From: Paracoccus halophilus
GTDB taxonomy: Bacteria; Pseudomonadota; Alphaproteobacteria; Rhodobacterales; Rhodobacteraceae
Length of the DNA stretch: 64,000 bases
Direction: 5' to 3'
Assembly (NCBI RefSeq): GCF_000763905.1
Contig: NZ_JRKN01000012.1
Coordinates: forward strand, 29,283 to 93,282
A program made the translations under genes and the position numbers. Of this stretch, positions 1 through 8,166 are shown one piece after another; positions within the stretch are counted from its first letter, which is position 1, and each line of letters begins with the position of its first letter. Below the pieces are notes generated by a model. That model worked only from the letters and a program-made list of their open reading frames with translations, was not told the DNA's origin and made no database searches.

Positions 1-776
1 CGCTGCATTACGCCAGCTCGGTCTTCGAGGGCGAGCGCTGCTATAGCGGCAAGATCTTCAAGAGCCACGAACATTCGCTGCGGCTGATCGAATCGGCGCG
101 GCTTCTGGACATGGAATCGCCCTATGCCGCCGATGAGATCGACCGCGCCAAGGAAGAAGTGCTGAGCGCCAACGGCTTTACCGATGCCTATGTCCGGGCC
201 GTCATGTGGCGCGGCTCGGGTGAGGATATGGGGGTCTCGGCCCGGCGCAACCCTGTCCGCATGGCCATCGCCGCCTGGCAATGGGGCAGCTATTACGGCG
301 ACGCCAAATGGCAGGGCGCGAAACTGGACATCGCCAAATGGAAGCGCCCCAGCCCGGAAACCATCCCCACCGCCGCCAAGGCCGCAGGGCTTTACATGAT
401 CTGCACCATGTCCAAGCACGCGGCCGAGGCCAAGGGCTGCTCGGACGCGCTGTTCATGGACTGGGAGGGCTATGTCGCCGAGGCGACCGGCGCCAACATC
501 TTTTTCGTCCGCGACGGCGAGGTGCACACGCCGCAGGCCGACCGCTTCCTGAACGGCATCACCCGCCAGACGGTGATCCAGATGCTGAAGGACAAGGGGC
601 TGACCGTGCACGAGCGCCGCATCCGGCCCGAGGAGATGGAGAATTTCAGCGAATGCTGGCTCACCGGCACCGCCGCCGAGGTGACGCCGGTCGGCCAGAT
701 CGGAGATTACCATTTCCAGGTGGGCAGCCTGACCCGCGATATCGCCGAAAGCTACGAAAAGCTGGTTCGCGCGTGA
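1..776 (+). CDS. ilvE: branched-chain amino acid aminotransferase, 3' part
   Basis: PLP-dependent fold-type IV enzyme that interconverts Val/Leu/Ile and their 2-oxo acids with glutamate; cytosolic. The 5' end lies outside the window; 257 codons remain (the frame starts at base 3). Visible family landmarks are the PTAAK motif with the expected PLP lysine (about residue 126 of the fragment), the EATGANIFF segment matching the usual EG-G-N-F motif, the NGITR loop and a TGTAAEVTPV block near the C-terminus. The stop is followed by a strong hairpin at 822-850. The subfamily is close to E. coli IlvE-type BCATs, so the call is firm despite truncation. Confidence 0.93.
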   Translation, partial: LHYASSVFEGERCYSGKIFKSHEHSLRLIESARLLDMESPYAADEIDRAKEEVLSANGFTDAYVRAVMWRGSGEDMGVSARRNPVRMAIAAWQWGSYYGDAKWQGAKLDIAKWKRPSPETIPTAAKAAGLYMICTMSKHAAEAKGCSDALFMDWEGYVAEATGANIFFVRDGEVHTPQADRFLNGITRQTVIQMLKDKGLTVHERRIRPEEMENFSECWLTGTAAEVTPVGQIGDYHFQVGSLTRDIAESYEKLVRA

Positions 777-821
777 CCCTGTGAAAGCCCGGATACGGGC
801 TGCAGTACGGCCGGCGGGTTC

Positions 822-850
822 GGGGGGGCCACTTTCACGGTGGTCCCCCC
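822..850. terminator. hairpin between convergent genes, likely bidirectional terminator
   Basis: Eleven-base-pair stem (822-832 with 840-850, one G-T pair) around a 7-nt loop. It lies 45 nt after the ilvE stop and 18 nt from the end of the small minus-strand gene. There is no good T-run on either side, so termination efficiency is uncertain. Confidence 0.6.
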
Positions 851-868
851 GGTCATGCAAAGCCCGCG

Positions 869-1057
869 TCAGGCGGTACGGCCGCGGTCGATACGCAGGA
901 ATTCGGCGGCTTTCCGGCTGTCCTGACTGCGGAGCTTTGGACGATTGCGCAGCGCCAGCACGGCCGGATGCACAGCGGATTCGCGCTCGTGCCGGGTGAA
1001 CTCGCGCAGTCGCAGATGCGCCTGGCTGCGCGGACGATCGCTGATATGCTTTGCCAT
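869..1057 (-). CDS. small basic protein of unknown function
   Basis: A 62-residue frame rich in Arg, His and Ala with no recognisable domain, signal peptide or membrane segment. The main support is a good ribosome-binding site (GGAGG seven bases before the ATG) and its position between a terminator-like hairpin and ptsN, where no other gene fits. It starts 68 nt after the end of ptsN on the same strand, so it could be the last gene of the hpf-ptsN unit. It may be a short lineage-specific protein; a spurious frame cannot be excluded in DNA this GC-rich. Confidence 0.45.
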   Translation of the reverse strand: MAKHISDRPRSQAHLRLREFTRHERESAVHPAVLALRNRPKLRSQDSRKAAEFLRIDRGRTA

Positions 1058-1125
1058 CCTCTGGCCTCCCCCCTCAGGTCCGGTGAAGCCTCAATATAGG
1101 ACCGAATCGGGCTGAATCCAAATAT

Positions 1126-1590
1126 TCAGGCGGCCTTGATGCCCGGCGCCGCGGCCAGGATCGTATGCAGGGTGACCGCCTCTTCGTTGGCGCGCAGCTT
1201 GTTGCGCAAGTCCTGATCGCGCAGCGTGCGCGAGACCAGCGCCAGGGCCTTGAGGTGATCCACACCGGCATTCTTGGGCGCCAGAAGGGCAAAGATCAGA
1301 TCCACCGGCTGGCGGTCGACGGCATCGAAATCCAGCGGTTTTTCCAGCCGCAGGAACAGGCCCACGACGCGGTCCAGCCCGTGCAGCCGGGCATGGGGCA
1401 GCGCCACGCCATGGCCGACGCCGGTCGGCCCCAGCGATTCGCGTTCCTGGAGCGCATCCAGGGTCTGGATGGAATCGACGCCATAGACGGCGCGCGCCTG
1501 CTCGGCGATCTCCTGAAACAGCCGCTTCTTGCTGGTGATCTGGCTCATCGTCCGCACTGCGGCCGGAGAGAGAATATCGCTGATCTGCAT
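1126..1590 (-). CDS. ptsN: nitrogen PTS EIIA component PtsN
   Basis: EIIA-Ntr phosphoacceptor (154 aa, normal family length) that takes phosphate from NPr and regulates potassium uptake, nitrogen and cell-envelope functions through protein contacts; cytosolic. The active-site histidine is in the GVALPHARL motif, and the PTS_EIIA_2 fold spans nearly the whole protein. The start chosen opens MQISDIL, the usual N-terminus; an ATG five codons upstream is possible. It lies 77 nt downstream of hpf, matching the conserved hpf-ptsN order. The rpoN gene that sits between lptB and hpf in gammaproteobacteria is absent here. Confidence 0.93.
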   Translation of the reverse strand: MQISDILSPAAVRTMSQITSKKRLFQEIAEQARAVYGVDSIQTLDALQERESLGPTGVGHGVALPHARLHGLDRVVGLFLRLEKPLDFDAVDRQPVDLIFALLAPKNAGVDHLKALALVSRTLRDQDLRNKLRANEEAVTLHTILAAAPGIKAA

Positions 1591-1667
1591 ATCGCCTGAA
1601 ATCATCCCTGTCCCGGTCGCAGGCAGCGCGGCCGGGACTGTTATATCGACCAGTCTGCGCCTGCAGC

Positions 1668-2243
1668 CTAGGCCAGGTTGCGGGGGTCGATCCAGCCCAC
1701 GTTGCCATCCTCGCGGCGGTGGACCACGTTCACGCCCCCATGCTTCTCGTTGCGGAAGACCAGCAGCGGGCTGCCGGCCAGTTCCATCTGCATGACCGCC
1801 TCGCCGACCGACAGGGTGGGCACGCGGGTTTCCATCTCGGCGATGATCACGGGCTGCAGGCCGTCTTCCTGCGTTTCCCATTCATCCTCGTCAGCGGCCA
1901 GCACATACATGCCTGCCTGCTCGAAAGCAACAGGTTCGGAGCGGTCCTTGTAATGGTCCTTCAACCGGCGCTTGTAGCGGCGCAATTGCTTGTCCATCCG
2001 TTCGCGGCACTGCTCGAAGGCGGCATAGATCTCGGTCGAGGCCCCCTTGGCCTGGACGTTCAACCCGGTGGACAGATGCACCACCGCGTCGCAAAGGAAT
2101 TCATGCGCATTGCGGGAAAAGATGACGGTGGCATCGGTCGGGCGTTGCGAATATTTCTCGACCGTCTCCCCCAGCTCGGTTTTCACATGCGTCGAGAGAG
2201 CCTCGCCGATGTCGATCTGTTTGCCGCTGATCTGAAAGCGCAT
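1668..2243 (-). CDS. hpf: long-form ribosome hibernation-promoting factor
   Basis: Binds the 30S subunit at the tRNA/mRNA channel in slow growth and promotes 100S ribosome dimers. The 191-aa length shows the long form: an N-terminal S30AE domain (about residues 1-100, including the basic RRYKRRLKDHYKDR stretch) and a C-terminal dimerisation domain (about 130-190, with the LVFRNEKHGGVNVVHRREDG block), joined by an acidic linker. A 163-nt gap separates it from lptB upstream, so it probably has its own promoter; ptsN follows on the same strand. The family and form are clear from length and both domains. Confidence 0.94.
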   Translation of the reverse strand: MRFQISGKQIDIGEALSTHVKTELGETVEKYSQRPTDATVIFSRNAHEFLCDAVVHLSTGLNVQAKGASTEIYAAFEQCRERMDKQLRRYKRRLKDHYKDRSEPVAFEQAGMYVLAADEDEWETQEDGLQPVIIAEMETRVPTLSVGEAVMQMELAGSPLLVFRNEKHGGVNVVHRREDGNVGWIDPRNLA

Positions 2244-2406
2244 GTTGGTCCGTCCTTTCCTATGCCCTGCGGCGATCAGGCATCTGCGCCCAGGGCGCCG
2301 CGGGCTTCGCTCGGACAGGGCACGCTTGCCCCGCCATAGATGTTAGTTTGGTGACAGCCGGGCGCGCAGTCAACGGGGCGCGCAAGGGGGCGCGGGACGA
2401 TCGGCC

Positions 2407-3147
2407 CTAGCCCATGCGGAACGTCTCGCCCAGATAGACCCGGCGGACCTGCGGATCGCTGACGATTTCCTCGATGCTGCCGGATTTCAGCACATGGCCG
2501 TCATGCAGGATATAGGCCCGGTCCACGATCTCCAGCGTCTCGCGGACGTTGTGATCGGTGATCAGCACCCCGATGCCGCGGCTTTTCAGGTCATGGACCA
2601 GACCGCGAATCTCGCCCACGGCGATGGGATCGACCCCGGCAAAGGGCTCGTCCAGCAGCAGGTAGGAGGGGTTCGAGGCCAGGCAGCGGGCGATTTCGGC
2701 GCGCCGCCGCTCGCCGCCCGAGAGCGCCATGGCCGAGGCATTGCGCAGATGCCCGATCGAGAAATCGCCCAGCAGCTCCTCGAGCCGTTCGCGCCGCTGC
2801 AGCGGATCGTCATCGCCCAGTTCCAGCACCGCCATGATGTTCTGCTCGACCGTCAGCGACCGAAAGATCGACATTTCCTGCGGCAGATAGCCGATGCCCA
2901 TGCGGGCGCGGCGATACATGGGCAGCGCGGTGGCGTCCTCGCCATTGATGGTGACCTGACCCGAATCGGGCGTGACCAGACCCGCCACGCAGTAAAAGCA
3001 GGTCGTCTTGCCCGAGCCGTTGGGCCCCAGAAGCGCCACCACCTCGCCCCGTTCAAGCCGCAGCGAGACGTCGCGGATCACCGGACGGTTGCGATAGGAT
3101 TTGCGCAGGCCGGTGGCCTGCAGACCCTGCCCCGGCTGCGAGGTCAC
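2407..3147 (-). CDS. lptB: LPS export ABC transporter ATPase LptB
   Basis: Cytoplasmic ATPase of the LptB2FG complex that pulls lipopolysaccharide out of the inner membrane. The 246-aa protein has Walker A (GPNGSGKTT), the signature LSGGERRR, Walker B YLLLDEPFAGVDP and the H-loop ITDHNVRETL. It overlaps lptA by four bases (ATGA), and the order lptC-lptA-lptB is the standard transport operon. LptF and LptG are not in the window. The only alternative would be a branched-chain amino acid ATPase, which context excludes. Confidence 0.96.
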   Translation of the reverse strand: MTSQPGQGLQATGLRKSYRNRPVIRDVSLRLERGEVVALLGPNGSGKTTCFYCVAGLVTPDSGQVTINGEDATALPMYRRARMGIGYLPQEMSIFRSLTVEQNIMAVLELGDDDPLQRRERLEELLGDFSIGHLRNASAMALSGGERRRAEIARCLASNPSYLLLDEPFAGVDPIAVGEIRGLVHDLKSRGIGVLITDHNVRETLEIVDRAYILHDGHVLKSGSIEEIVSDPQVRRVYLGETFRMG

Positions 3148-3635
3148 CGCTCGCCCTCCGATTGCAACAGGCTGCGCACCCGGCCCGATGCATTGGCGGT
3201 GCCGGTGGCCAGATCGACGGTGACCTTGTCGCCCGCCAGCACGCTTTCGCCCTGGGTCAGCAGCACGTCGCCGGTCAGCACGATATTGCCCGATTCGACG
3301 TCATAGACGGCGGCATTCGCCTCGGCCGCGTCGTCGCCGCTGACCAGCGTGACCGCGCCCTGGGCATTCAGGGCGCTGATCCGGCGCCGGCTGCCCTCGG
3401 CATATGTCACGGTCACGCTGTCGGCCGCCAGCCGCATTTCGCCCTGAACGATCAGCACCTTGCCGGTAAAGGTCGCCATGCCGGTGTTCTGGTCCACGGA
3501 CAGGTTGTCGGCGGTGACCTCGACCGGCAGGCCGGTATCCTGCGCGCTGCCGAAACCCGCCCCCTGCCCAAGCGCGGCCGAGACCGAGAGCCCCAGGAAC
3601 AGCAACACGGGTAAAAGCGGGCCGGGCCGGATCAT
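3144..3635 (-). CDS. lptA: periplasmic LPS bridge protein LptA
   Basis: Periplasmic beta-jellyroll protein that links LptC to the outer-membrane LptD and carries LPS across the periplasm. The 163 aa begin with a signal peptide (hydrophobic LLPVLLFLGLSVSAALG) followed by an OstA-like domain with DNLSVDQNTGMATFTGKV, typical of the repeat strands. The start at 3635 is preferred over an ATG nine codons upstream because AAGGA stands eight bases before it. It overlaps lptB by four bases. Confidence 0.92.
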   Translation of the reverse strand: MIRPGPLLPVLLFLGLSVSAALGQGAGFGSAQDTGLPVEVTADNLSVDQNTGMATFTGKVLIVQGEMRLAADSVTVTYAEGSRRRISALNAQGAVTLVSGDDAAEANAAVYDVESGNIVLTGDVLLTQGESVLAGDKVTVDLATGTANASGRVRSLLQSEGER

Positions 3636-3689
3636 CGTGTTTTTCCTTCTGGCACAGGACATCCCGTCGCGGCGCGGGCCGTCAGCGGG

Positions 3690-4271
3690 TCATGGGCGGT
3701 ATATCAACCGGACTCCGTCGCTCAAATCAAGGACATGATGACCCGAACCGTCGCCCGAGGGACGCATTTCCATCGCCCCGGCGGTCAGATCGCCAAAGGG
3801 CGCACGGGCGTTCACCTCGTCATCGGCATTGACGGTCCCCAGGTTGCGCAGGGCGCGGAACTCGGGCGCCGTCACCACCCAGCCGTCGGCGGTGGTCATC
3901 CGCGCCCCGTCGCTGAGGCGCAGCAGGTCGCCCTCCAGCTCGGCATGGCCGGCGCTGATATCGGCGGCGCTCCCGTCGCGCGCGCGCATTACCATGCGGA
4001 CGCTGTCGGCAGTGCCGGCGCCCGCAGAGCGGCCCGGCATGGCCTCGACCCCGGTGATGCTGACCTGCGCCCCGTCATCGGTCACGCCGGCATAACGCGG
4101 CGAGGTCACCGCCTGACGCTCGGCCAGGTCGCGCGGATCGACATCGGCATAGGGGATCATCACCGCGTCCGGGTCGGGCTTGCCGCCCAGCAGGAACAGC
4201 ACCGACAGCAGCGCCAGCGCCGCCAGCGGCAGGATGACGCGCAGCCATGCGACGATGCGCGAACGATGCAT
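3690..4271 (-). CDS. lptC: LPS export inner-membrane protein LptC
   Basis: Bitopic inner-membrane protein that receives LPS from LptB2FG and hands it to LptA. The 193 aa have one N-terminal membrane helix (about residues 8-27, LRVILPLAALALLSVLFLL) and a periplasmic beta-jellyroll domain. Sequence identity among LptC proteins is low, so the call rests on topology, size and position: two bases after kdsD and 54 nt before lptA on the same strand. Confidence 0.88.
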   Translation of the reverse strand: MHRSRIVAWLRVILPLAALALLSVLFLLGGKPDPDAVMIPYADVDPRDLAERQAVTSPRYAGVTDDGAQVSITGVEAMPGRSAGAGTADSVRMVMRARDGSAADISAGHAELEGDLLRLSDGARMTTADGWVVTAPEFRALRNLGTVNADDEVNARAPFGDLTAGAMEMRPSGDGSGHHVLDLSDGVRLIYRP

Positions 4272-4273
4272 CG

Positions 4274-5221
4274 CTAAACCAGCCCGCTGCGCAGAAAGTC
4301 GTGGATATGGACCAGGCCCTGCGGCTTGCCGTCATCGGCGACGACGAACAGGCTGGTGATCCGGCGCGTCTGCATTTCCGCGACGGCCGCCTCGGCCAGC
4401 GCATCGGGGTGGACGGTGCGCGGGTTGCGGGTCATCACCTCGGCCGCGCGGCGGTCCAGAAGCCCCTGCATGTGCCGCCGCAGGTCGCCATCGGTGATGA
4501 TGCCGCTCAGCCGGCCATCGGCATCGGTGACCCCGGTCACGCCAAAGCTTTTCTGGCTGATCACCAGCAGCGCATCGGTCATCGGCGCATCCTCGGCCAC
4601 CAGCGGGATGTCGCGATGCATCAGATCGCCCACCCGCGACAGTTTCGCGCCCAGCTTGCCGCCGGGATGGAAGGTGCGGAAATGTTCGGGCGTGAACTGG
4701 CGATGCTCCATCAGCGCGATGGCCAGCGCATCGCCAAGCGCGATCGTCATGGTGGTCGAGGTGGTGGGCACGATCCCCTCGCCGCAGGCCTCGGGCGCGG
4801 CGGGCAGCACCAGCGCCACATCGGCCTGGCGCAGCAGCGTCGAATCGGCGCGGCTGGCGACCCCGATCAGCGGGATGCGGAAGCGGCGTGTATGGGCGAT
4901 CATATCGGCCAGCTCGGGCGTCTCGCCGGAATAGGACAGCATCATCACCACATCCGCGCGGGTGACCATGCCCAGATCGCCATGGCTCGCCTCGGCCGGG
5001 TGGACGAATTGCGCCGGCGTCCCGGTCGAGGCCAGCGTGGCCGCGATCTTGCGCCCGACATGGCCGGATTTGCCCATGCCCGAGACGATGATGCGACCCT
5101 GCGCCGAGAGGATCGTCTCGATGGCGCGGTCGAAACTGTCGCCAAGGCTGGCGGCAAGCTGCGAAAGCCCCTCGATCTCGGTGGCGACGACGCGCCGCGC
5201 GGTGTCCAGATATACGCTCAT
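4274..5221 (-). CDS. kdsD: D-arabinose 5-phosphate isomerase (SIS + two CBS domains)
   Basis: Interconverts ribulose 5-phosphate and arabinose 5-phosphate, the first step of Kdo synthesis for LPS; cytosolic. The 315-aa protein has the normal KdsD/KpsF layout: SIS domain (about 35-165, with SGMGKSGHVGRKIAATLAS and EASHGDLGM) and paired CBS domains (about 200-315). It sits between an RNase D-like gene and lptC, a conserved arrangement. KpsF is the paralogue in capsule clusters; the lpt context favours KdsD. Confidence 0.93.
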   Translation of the reverse strand: MSVYLDTARRVVATEIEGLSQLAASLGDSFDRAIETILSAQGRIIVSGMGKSGHVGRKIAATLASTGTPAQFVHPAEASHGDLGMVTRADVVMMLSYSGETPELADMIAHTRRFRIPLIGVASRADSTLLRQADVALVLPAAPEACGEGIVPTTSTTMTIALGDALAIALMEHRQFTPEHFRTFHPGGKLGAKLSRVGDLMHRDIPLVAEDAPMTDALLVISQKSFGVTGVTDADGRLSGIITDGDLRRHMQGLLDRRAAEVMTRNPRTVHPDALAEAAVAEMQTRRITSLFVVADDGKPQGLVHIHDFLRSGLV

Positions 5222-5231
5222 GCAGGGTTAC

Positions 5232-5846
5232 CTAGTGGTGAAAGATGTCGTTTTCATCCCCCCAGCCCAGCAGGTCCAGATGCGCCCGTGCGGGAAGGAA
5301 ATCGAAACAGGCCTGCGCCAGCCCGGTGCGCCCCTCGCGTTCCAGTCGCTTTTCCAGCTCGGCCTTCAACTGGTGCAGGTACAGCACGTCGGATGCCGCA
5401 TATTCCAGCTGCGCGTCGGACAGATCCGCCGCGCCCCAGTCGCTGGTCTGCTGCTGCTTGGAGATATCGACGCCGACCATTTCCGAGAGCAGGTATTTCA
5501 GCCCGTGCCGGTCGGTGAAGGTCCGCACCATCTTCGAGGCGATCTTGGTGCACCAGACCGGCTTGGTCACGACGCCAAAGGCCGCCTCGAGCGCGGCAAT
5601 GTCGAAACGGCCGAAATGGAACAGTTTCAGTACCTTGGGATCGGCCAGCATGCGGGTCAGGTTGGGCGCCTTGCGCTGGCCCCGGGCGATCTGCACCAGA
5701 TGCGCCGCGCCATCGCCCGAGGACATCTGCACCAGGCAAAGCCGGTCGCGGCGCGGGTCAAGGCCCATCGTCTCGGTATCGATGGCCACGACCGGGCCAA
5801 GGTCCAGATCGTCGGGCAGGTCGTTCTGATAAAGGTTGATGCTCAT
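5232..5846 (-). CDS. RNase D-like 3'-5' exonuclease (short form)
   Basis: DEDD-family exonuclease acting on RNA 3' ends. It carries the catalytic DTETMGL motif (Exo I), the HFGRFDIAAL segment (Exo II) and YAASDVLYL (Exo III, DEDDy type). At 204 aa it has only the exonuclease domain and lacks the HRDC domains of full RNase D, as in many alphaproteobacterial short ribonuclease D proteins. The start at MSINLY is chosen because the longer upstream extension is low-complexity and lacks homology. It is the first gene of the kdsD-lpt transcription unit. Confidence 0.88.
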   Translation of the reverse strand: MSINLYQNDLPDDLDLGPVVAIDTETMGLDPRRDRLCLVQMSSGDGAAHLVQIARGQRKAPNLTRMLADPKVLKLFHFGRFDIAALEAAFGVVTKPVWCTKIASKMVRTFTDRHGLKYLLSEMVGVDISKQQQTSDWGAADLSDAQLEYAASDVLYLHQLKAELEKRLEREGRTGLAQACFDFLPARAHLDLLGWGDENDIFHH

Positions 5847-5997
5847 GTCACGCCGCCGGGAATGTTTTTTCCGACCCGCTCTAACCCCATTCGGCGCATC
5901 AGCGCCAGCCCGAAGCCGCCCGGCCGGCCGGTGACACATCTTTGTCACAATTCCGACAGTTTCACTTCGGCCGCGCGAATAATCCCGATCGATTTGA

Positions 5998-6026
5998 TTG
6001 ACATTTCCGTGAGAGACAGAAATTCA
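5998..6026 (+). promoter_or_regulatory. predicted sigma-70 promoter with overlapping operator-like palindrome
   Basis: TTGACA (5998-6003), a 17-nt spacer and AATTCA (6021-6026), 35 nt before the receptor gene. A symmetrical pair ATTTC (6003-6007) and GAAAT (6019-6023) overlaps the spacer and -10 box. That placement fits a repressor site, perhaps for a metal-responsive regulator, but it does not match a box that I can name. Confidence 0.4.
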
Positions 6027-6060
6027 GCGCGGGAAGAACCACAAGATCAAGGTGTTACCC

Positions 6061-8097
6061 GTGAAACTGTCCCGTATCCTCCCGCTTGCAGGGGTGTCGT
6101 CGCTGGCGCTTGCCTCGGCGCTTTACGCCCAGGACACCGCCCGGACGCAGAACGATGCCGATACCACCATCCTTCTGGCGCCGATCACCCTGATCGCGGC
6201 CGGTCAGGAAAGCGTCGAGGCCACCGGCGGCGCCGTCGTCAGCCAGGAAGATATCGAGGCGATGCAGCCGGCCGACGTGTCCGAGCTTTTCTCGCGCGAA
6301 TCGGCAGTCGCGGTTTCCGGCGGCGCGGGTCCGGCCAAGCGCATCTATGTCTTTGGCATCGAACAGTCGAACCTTGCCGTGACCGTGGATGGCGTGCCGC
6401 AGGGCGTGACAAGCTGGCATCATACCGGCTCTAACGTGCTGGACCCGGCCTTCCTGAAATCGGTCGAGGTCGAGGCCGGCGCCGCCACCGCCGATGCGGG
6501 CTTTGCCGCAGCCGCCGGCGCCGTGCGCTATGAAACCCTGGGCGCAAGGGATCTGCTGCGCGACGGCCGCAGCCAGGGCGGGCGCGTGGCCCTGTCCTAT
6601 GGCAGCAACGGGCGCGGCCTGTCGGGCAGCCTGGCCGGCTATGGCGTTCATGGCGGCCTTGACTGGTTCGCGATGATCCACGCGACCGATGGCGACGATT
6701 ACGAATCCGGCGACGGGCTGAACATGGACGGCACCTCGCCCAAGGCGCTTGGCGGGCTGTTCAAGCTGGGCTACGAATTCGACGGCCACCGGGTCGAACT
6801 GGGCTATGATTACAGCCGCGACGATGCCGACCGCACCATCAAGATGAACATGGACCTTTACGGCTCGGGCATCGATCGCGGCACCTATCCGATGAAGATC
6901 AGCCGCAACACGCTGAGCCTGAAATACAGCACCACCGCGCCGACCGATCGCTGGGACCCCGAGGCCCGGCTCTATATCAGCCGCAACGATTACTGGCGGC
7001 CCGACTATGCCATGGACAGCACGAATGGCGACATGGACCTGGAATCCCGGACCATCGGCGGCGTGCTGCAAAACACCTTCACGCTGGGCCGGGGCAATGT
7101 CACCGCCGGTGTGGACTGGTCCCATGACGATTACGATATCGACAATTACGGCGATACCGACCGTCAGTACTGGTCGATGGAGACCATGCAGATCGGCGCC
7201 TTTGTCCAGGGTCGTTTCGAATTCGACAACGGCATCGACCTGTCCACCGGCCTGCGCGTGGATCATCACCGCTTCACCGACTGGAACGGCCGCCGCCGTT
7301 CGGATACCGGCGCCAGCGTGAACGGCACCCTGTCCTATGAATTCGCCCAGGGCTACGAAGTCTTTGCCGGCGCATCGCATAGCTGGATGGGCTATAATTT
7401 CGGCGAATACGCGCTGCTTCATGCCCGCACCCGCGATCTTTATGTCGAGGACGGATTCGAGCCGGCCAGCGCCCGGAACTACAAGATCGGCCTGAATGCC
7501 AGCCAGGGCAACTGGACCGGGAACGTGACCTATTTCGACACCCGCATCAAGGATCTGGGCGAATATGACGTGGACGGCCAATACGATACCGACCCGGCGA
7601 CCGCGCCCTTCCTGACCAATGGCGACGAGATCCGCTCCAAGGGCTTCACGCTGCAGGGCAATTACAGCTGGGGCAGCGGCCGCGCCGGCGCCAGCTTCAC
7701 CAAGGCCGACGTGACCGAGGATGGCGAGGACAGGCTGCCCAATGGCGGCGTCGCCTCGCCGATCGGCAAGATGGCGACGCTGTTCATCGATCAGGAAATC
7801 CCGCAATACAACCTGAAGATCGGCGGCAATGTGGAATGGGCGGACAGCCTGGACAACGGCCTGATGCGGGCGGCCGGTTTCTCCGAGCACAGCTCGTACA
7901 CCGTGCTGAACCTTTACGGCGAATGGCGGCCGCAGAACTACGACAATATCGTGGTGAACCTGAACGTCGACAACCTGTTCGACCGCGACTATTATGAGCG
8001 ATCGAGCTTTGTCCAGCAGACCCGCGGCACGCGCCAGATCGATCCGCTTTACGCGCCGGGCCGCACCGTCAGCCTGGGCGTCAAGATGGATTTCTGA
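6061..8097 (+). CDS. TonB-dependent outer-membrane receptor
   Basis: Outer-membrane beta-barrel receptor energised by TonB-ExbBD, 678 aa. A signal peptide ends near SALYAQ. The plug domain (about 40-150) includes the VDGVPQG turn, and the barrel ends in KMDF with the terminal Phe used by the BAM machinery. The start GTG at 6061 is preferred to GTG 6052 because AAGG lies eight to nine bases before it. The many Asp/Tyr-rich loops and the YYERSSF segment resemble haem or siderophore receptors, but the ligand cannot be read from sequence. No TonB or ABC genes are adjacent. A promoter precedes it and a rho-independent terminator follows, so it is probably monocistronic. Confidence 0.88.
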   Translation: MKLSRILPLAGVSSLALASALYAQDTARTQNDADTTILLAPITLIAAGQESVEATGGAVVSQEDIEAMQPADVSELFSRESAVAVSGGAGPAKRIYVFGIEQSNLAVTVDGVPQGVTSWHHTGSNVLDPAFLKSVEVEAGAATADAGFAAAAGAVRYETLGARDLLRDGRSQGGRVALSYGSNGRGLSGSLAGYGVHGGLDWFAMIHATDGDDYESGDGLNMDGTSPKALGGLFKLGYEFDGHRVELGYDYSRDDADRTIKMNMDLYGSGIDRGTYPMKISRNTLSLKYSTTAPTDRWDPEARLYISRNDYWRPDYAMDSTNGDMDLESRTIGGVLQNTFTLGRGNVTAGVDWSHDDYDIDNYGDTDRQYWSMETMQIGAFVQGRFEFDNGIDLSTGLRVDHHRFTDWNGRRRSDTGASVNGTLSYEFAQGYEVFAGASHSWMGYNFGEYALLHARTRDLYVEDGFEPASARNYKIGLNASQGNWTGNVTYFDTRIKDLGEYDVDGQYDTDPATAPFLTNGDEIRSKGFTLQGNYSWGSGRAGASFTKADVTEDGEDRLPNGGVASPIGKMATLFIDQEIPQYNLKIGGNVEWADSLDNGLMRAAGFSEHSSYTVLNLYGEWRPQNYDNIVVNLNVDNLFDRDYYERSSFVQQTRGTRQIDPLYAPGRTVSLGVKMDF

Positions 8098-8122
8098 TCC
8101 GTCCCGGCAAACCGAACCGACA

Positions 8123-8150
8123 GGGGCGGCGCGCAAGGCCGCCCCTTTTT
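8123..8150 (+). terminator. rho-independent terminator after the TonB-dependent receptor
   Basis: Perfect 8-bp stem (8123-8130 with 8138-8145), 7-nt loop, followed directly by TTTTT (8146-8150). It starts 26 nt after the receptor stop and faces the convergent LysR gene. Confidence 0.92.
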
Positions 8151-8166
8151 CATTGCCCGAGAGCGG

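Noticed and set aside
2243..3144. rpoN between lptB and hpf
   Set aside because: The 163-base gap contains no coding sequence; the sigma-54 gene must lie elsewhere or be absent.
6055..8136. Long minus-strand frame of 693 codons opposite the TonB-dependent receptor
   Set aside because: It is an antisense shadow caused by GC-rich codon structure; the plus strand has a signal peptide, plug and barrel features and a terminator.
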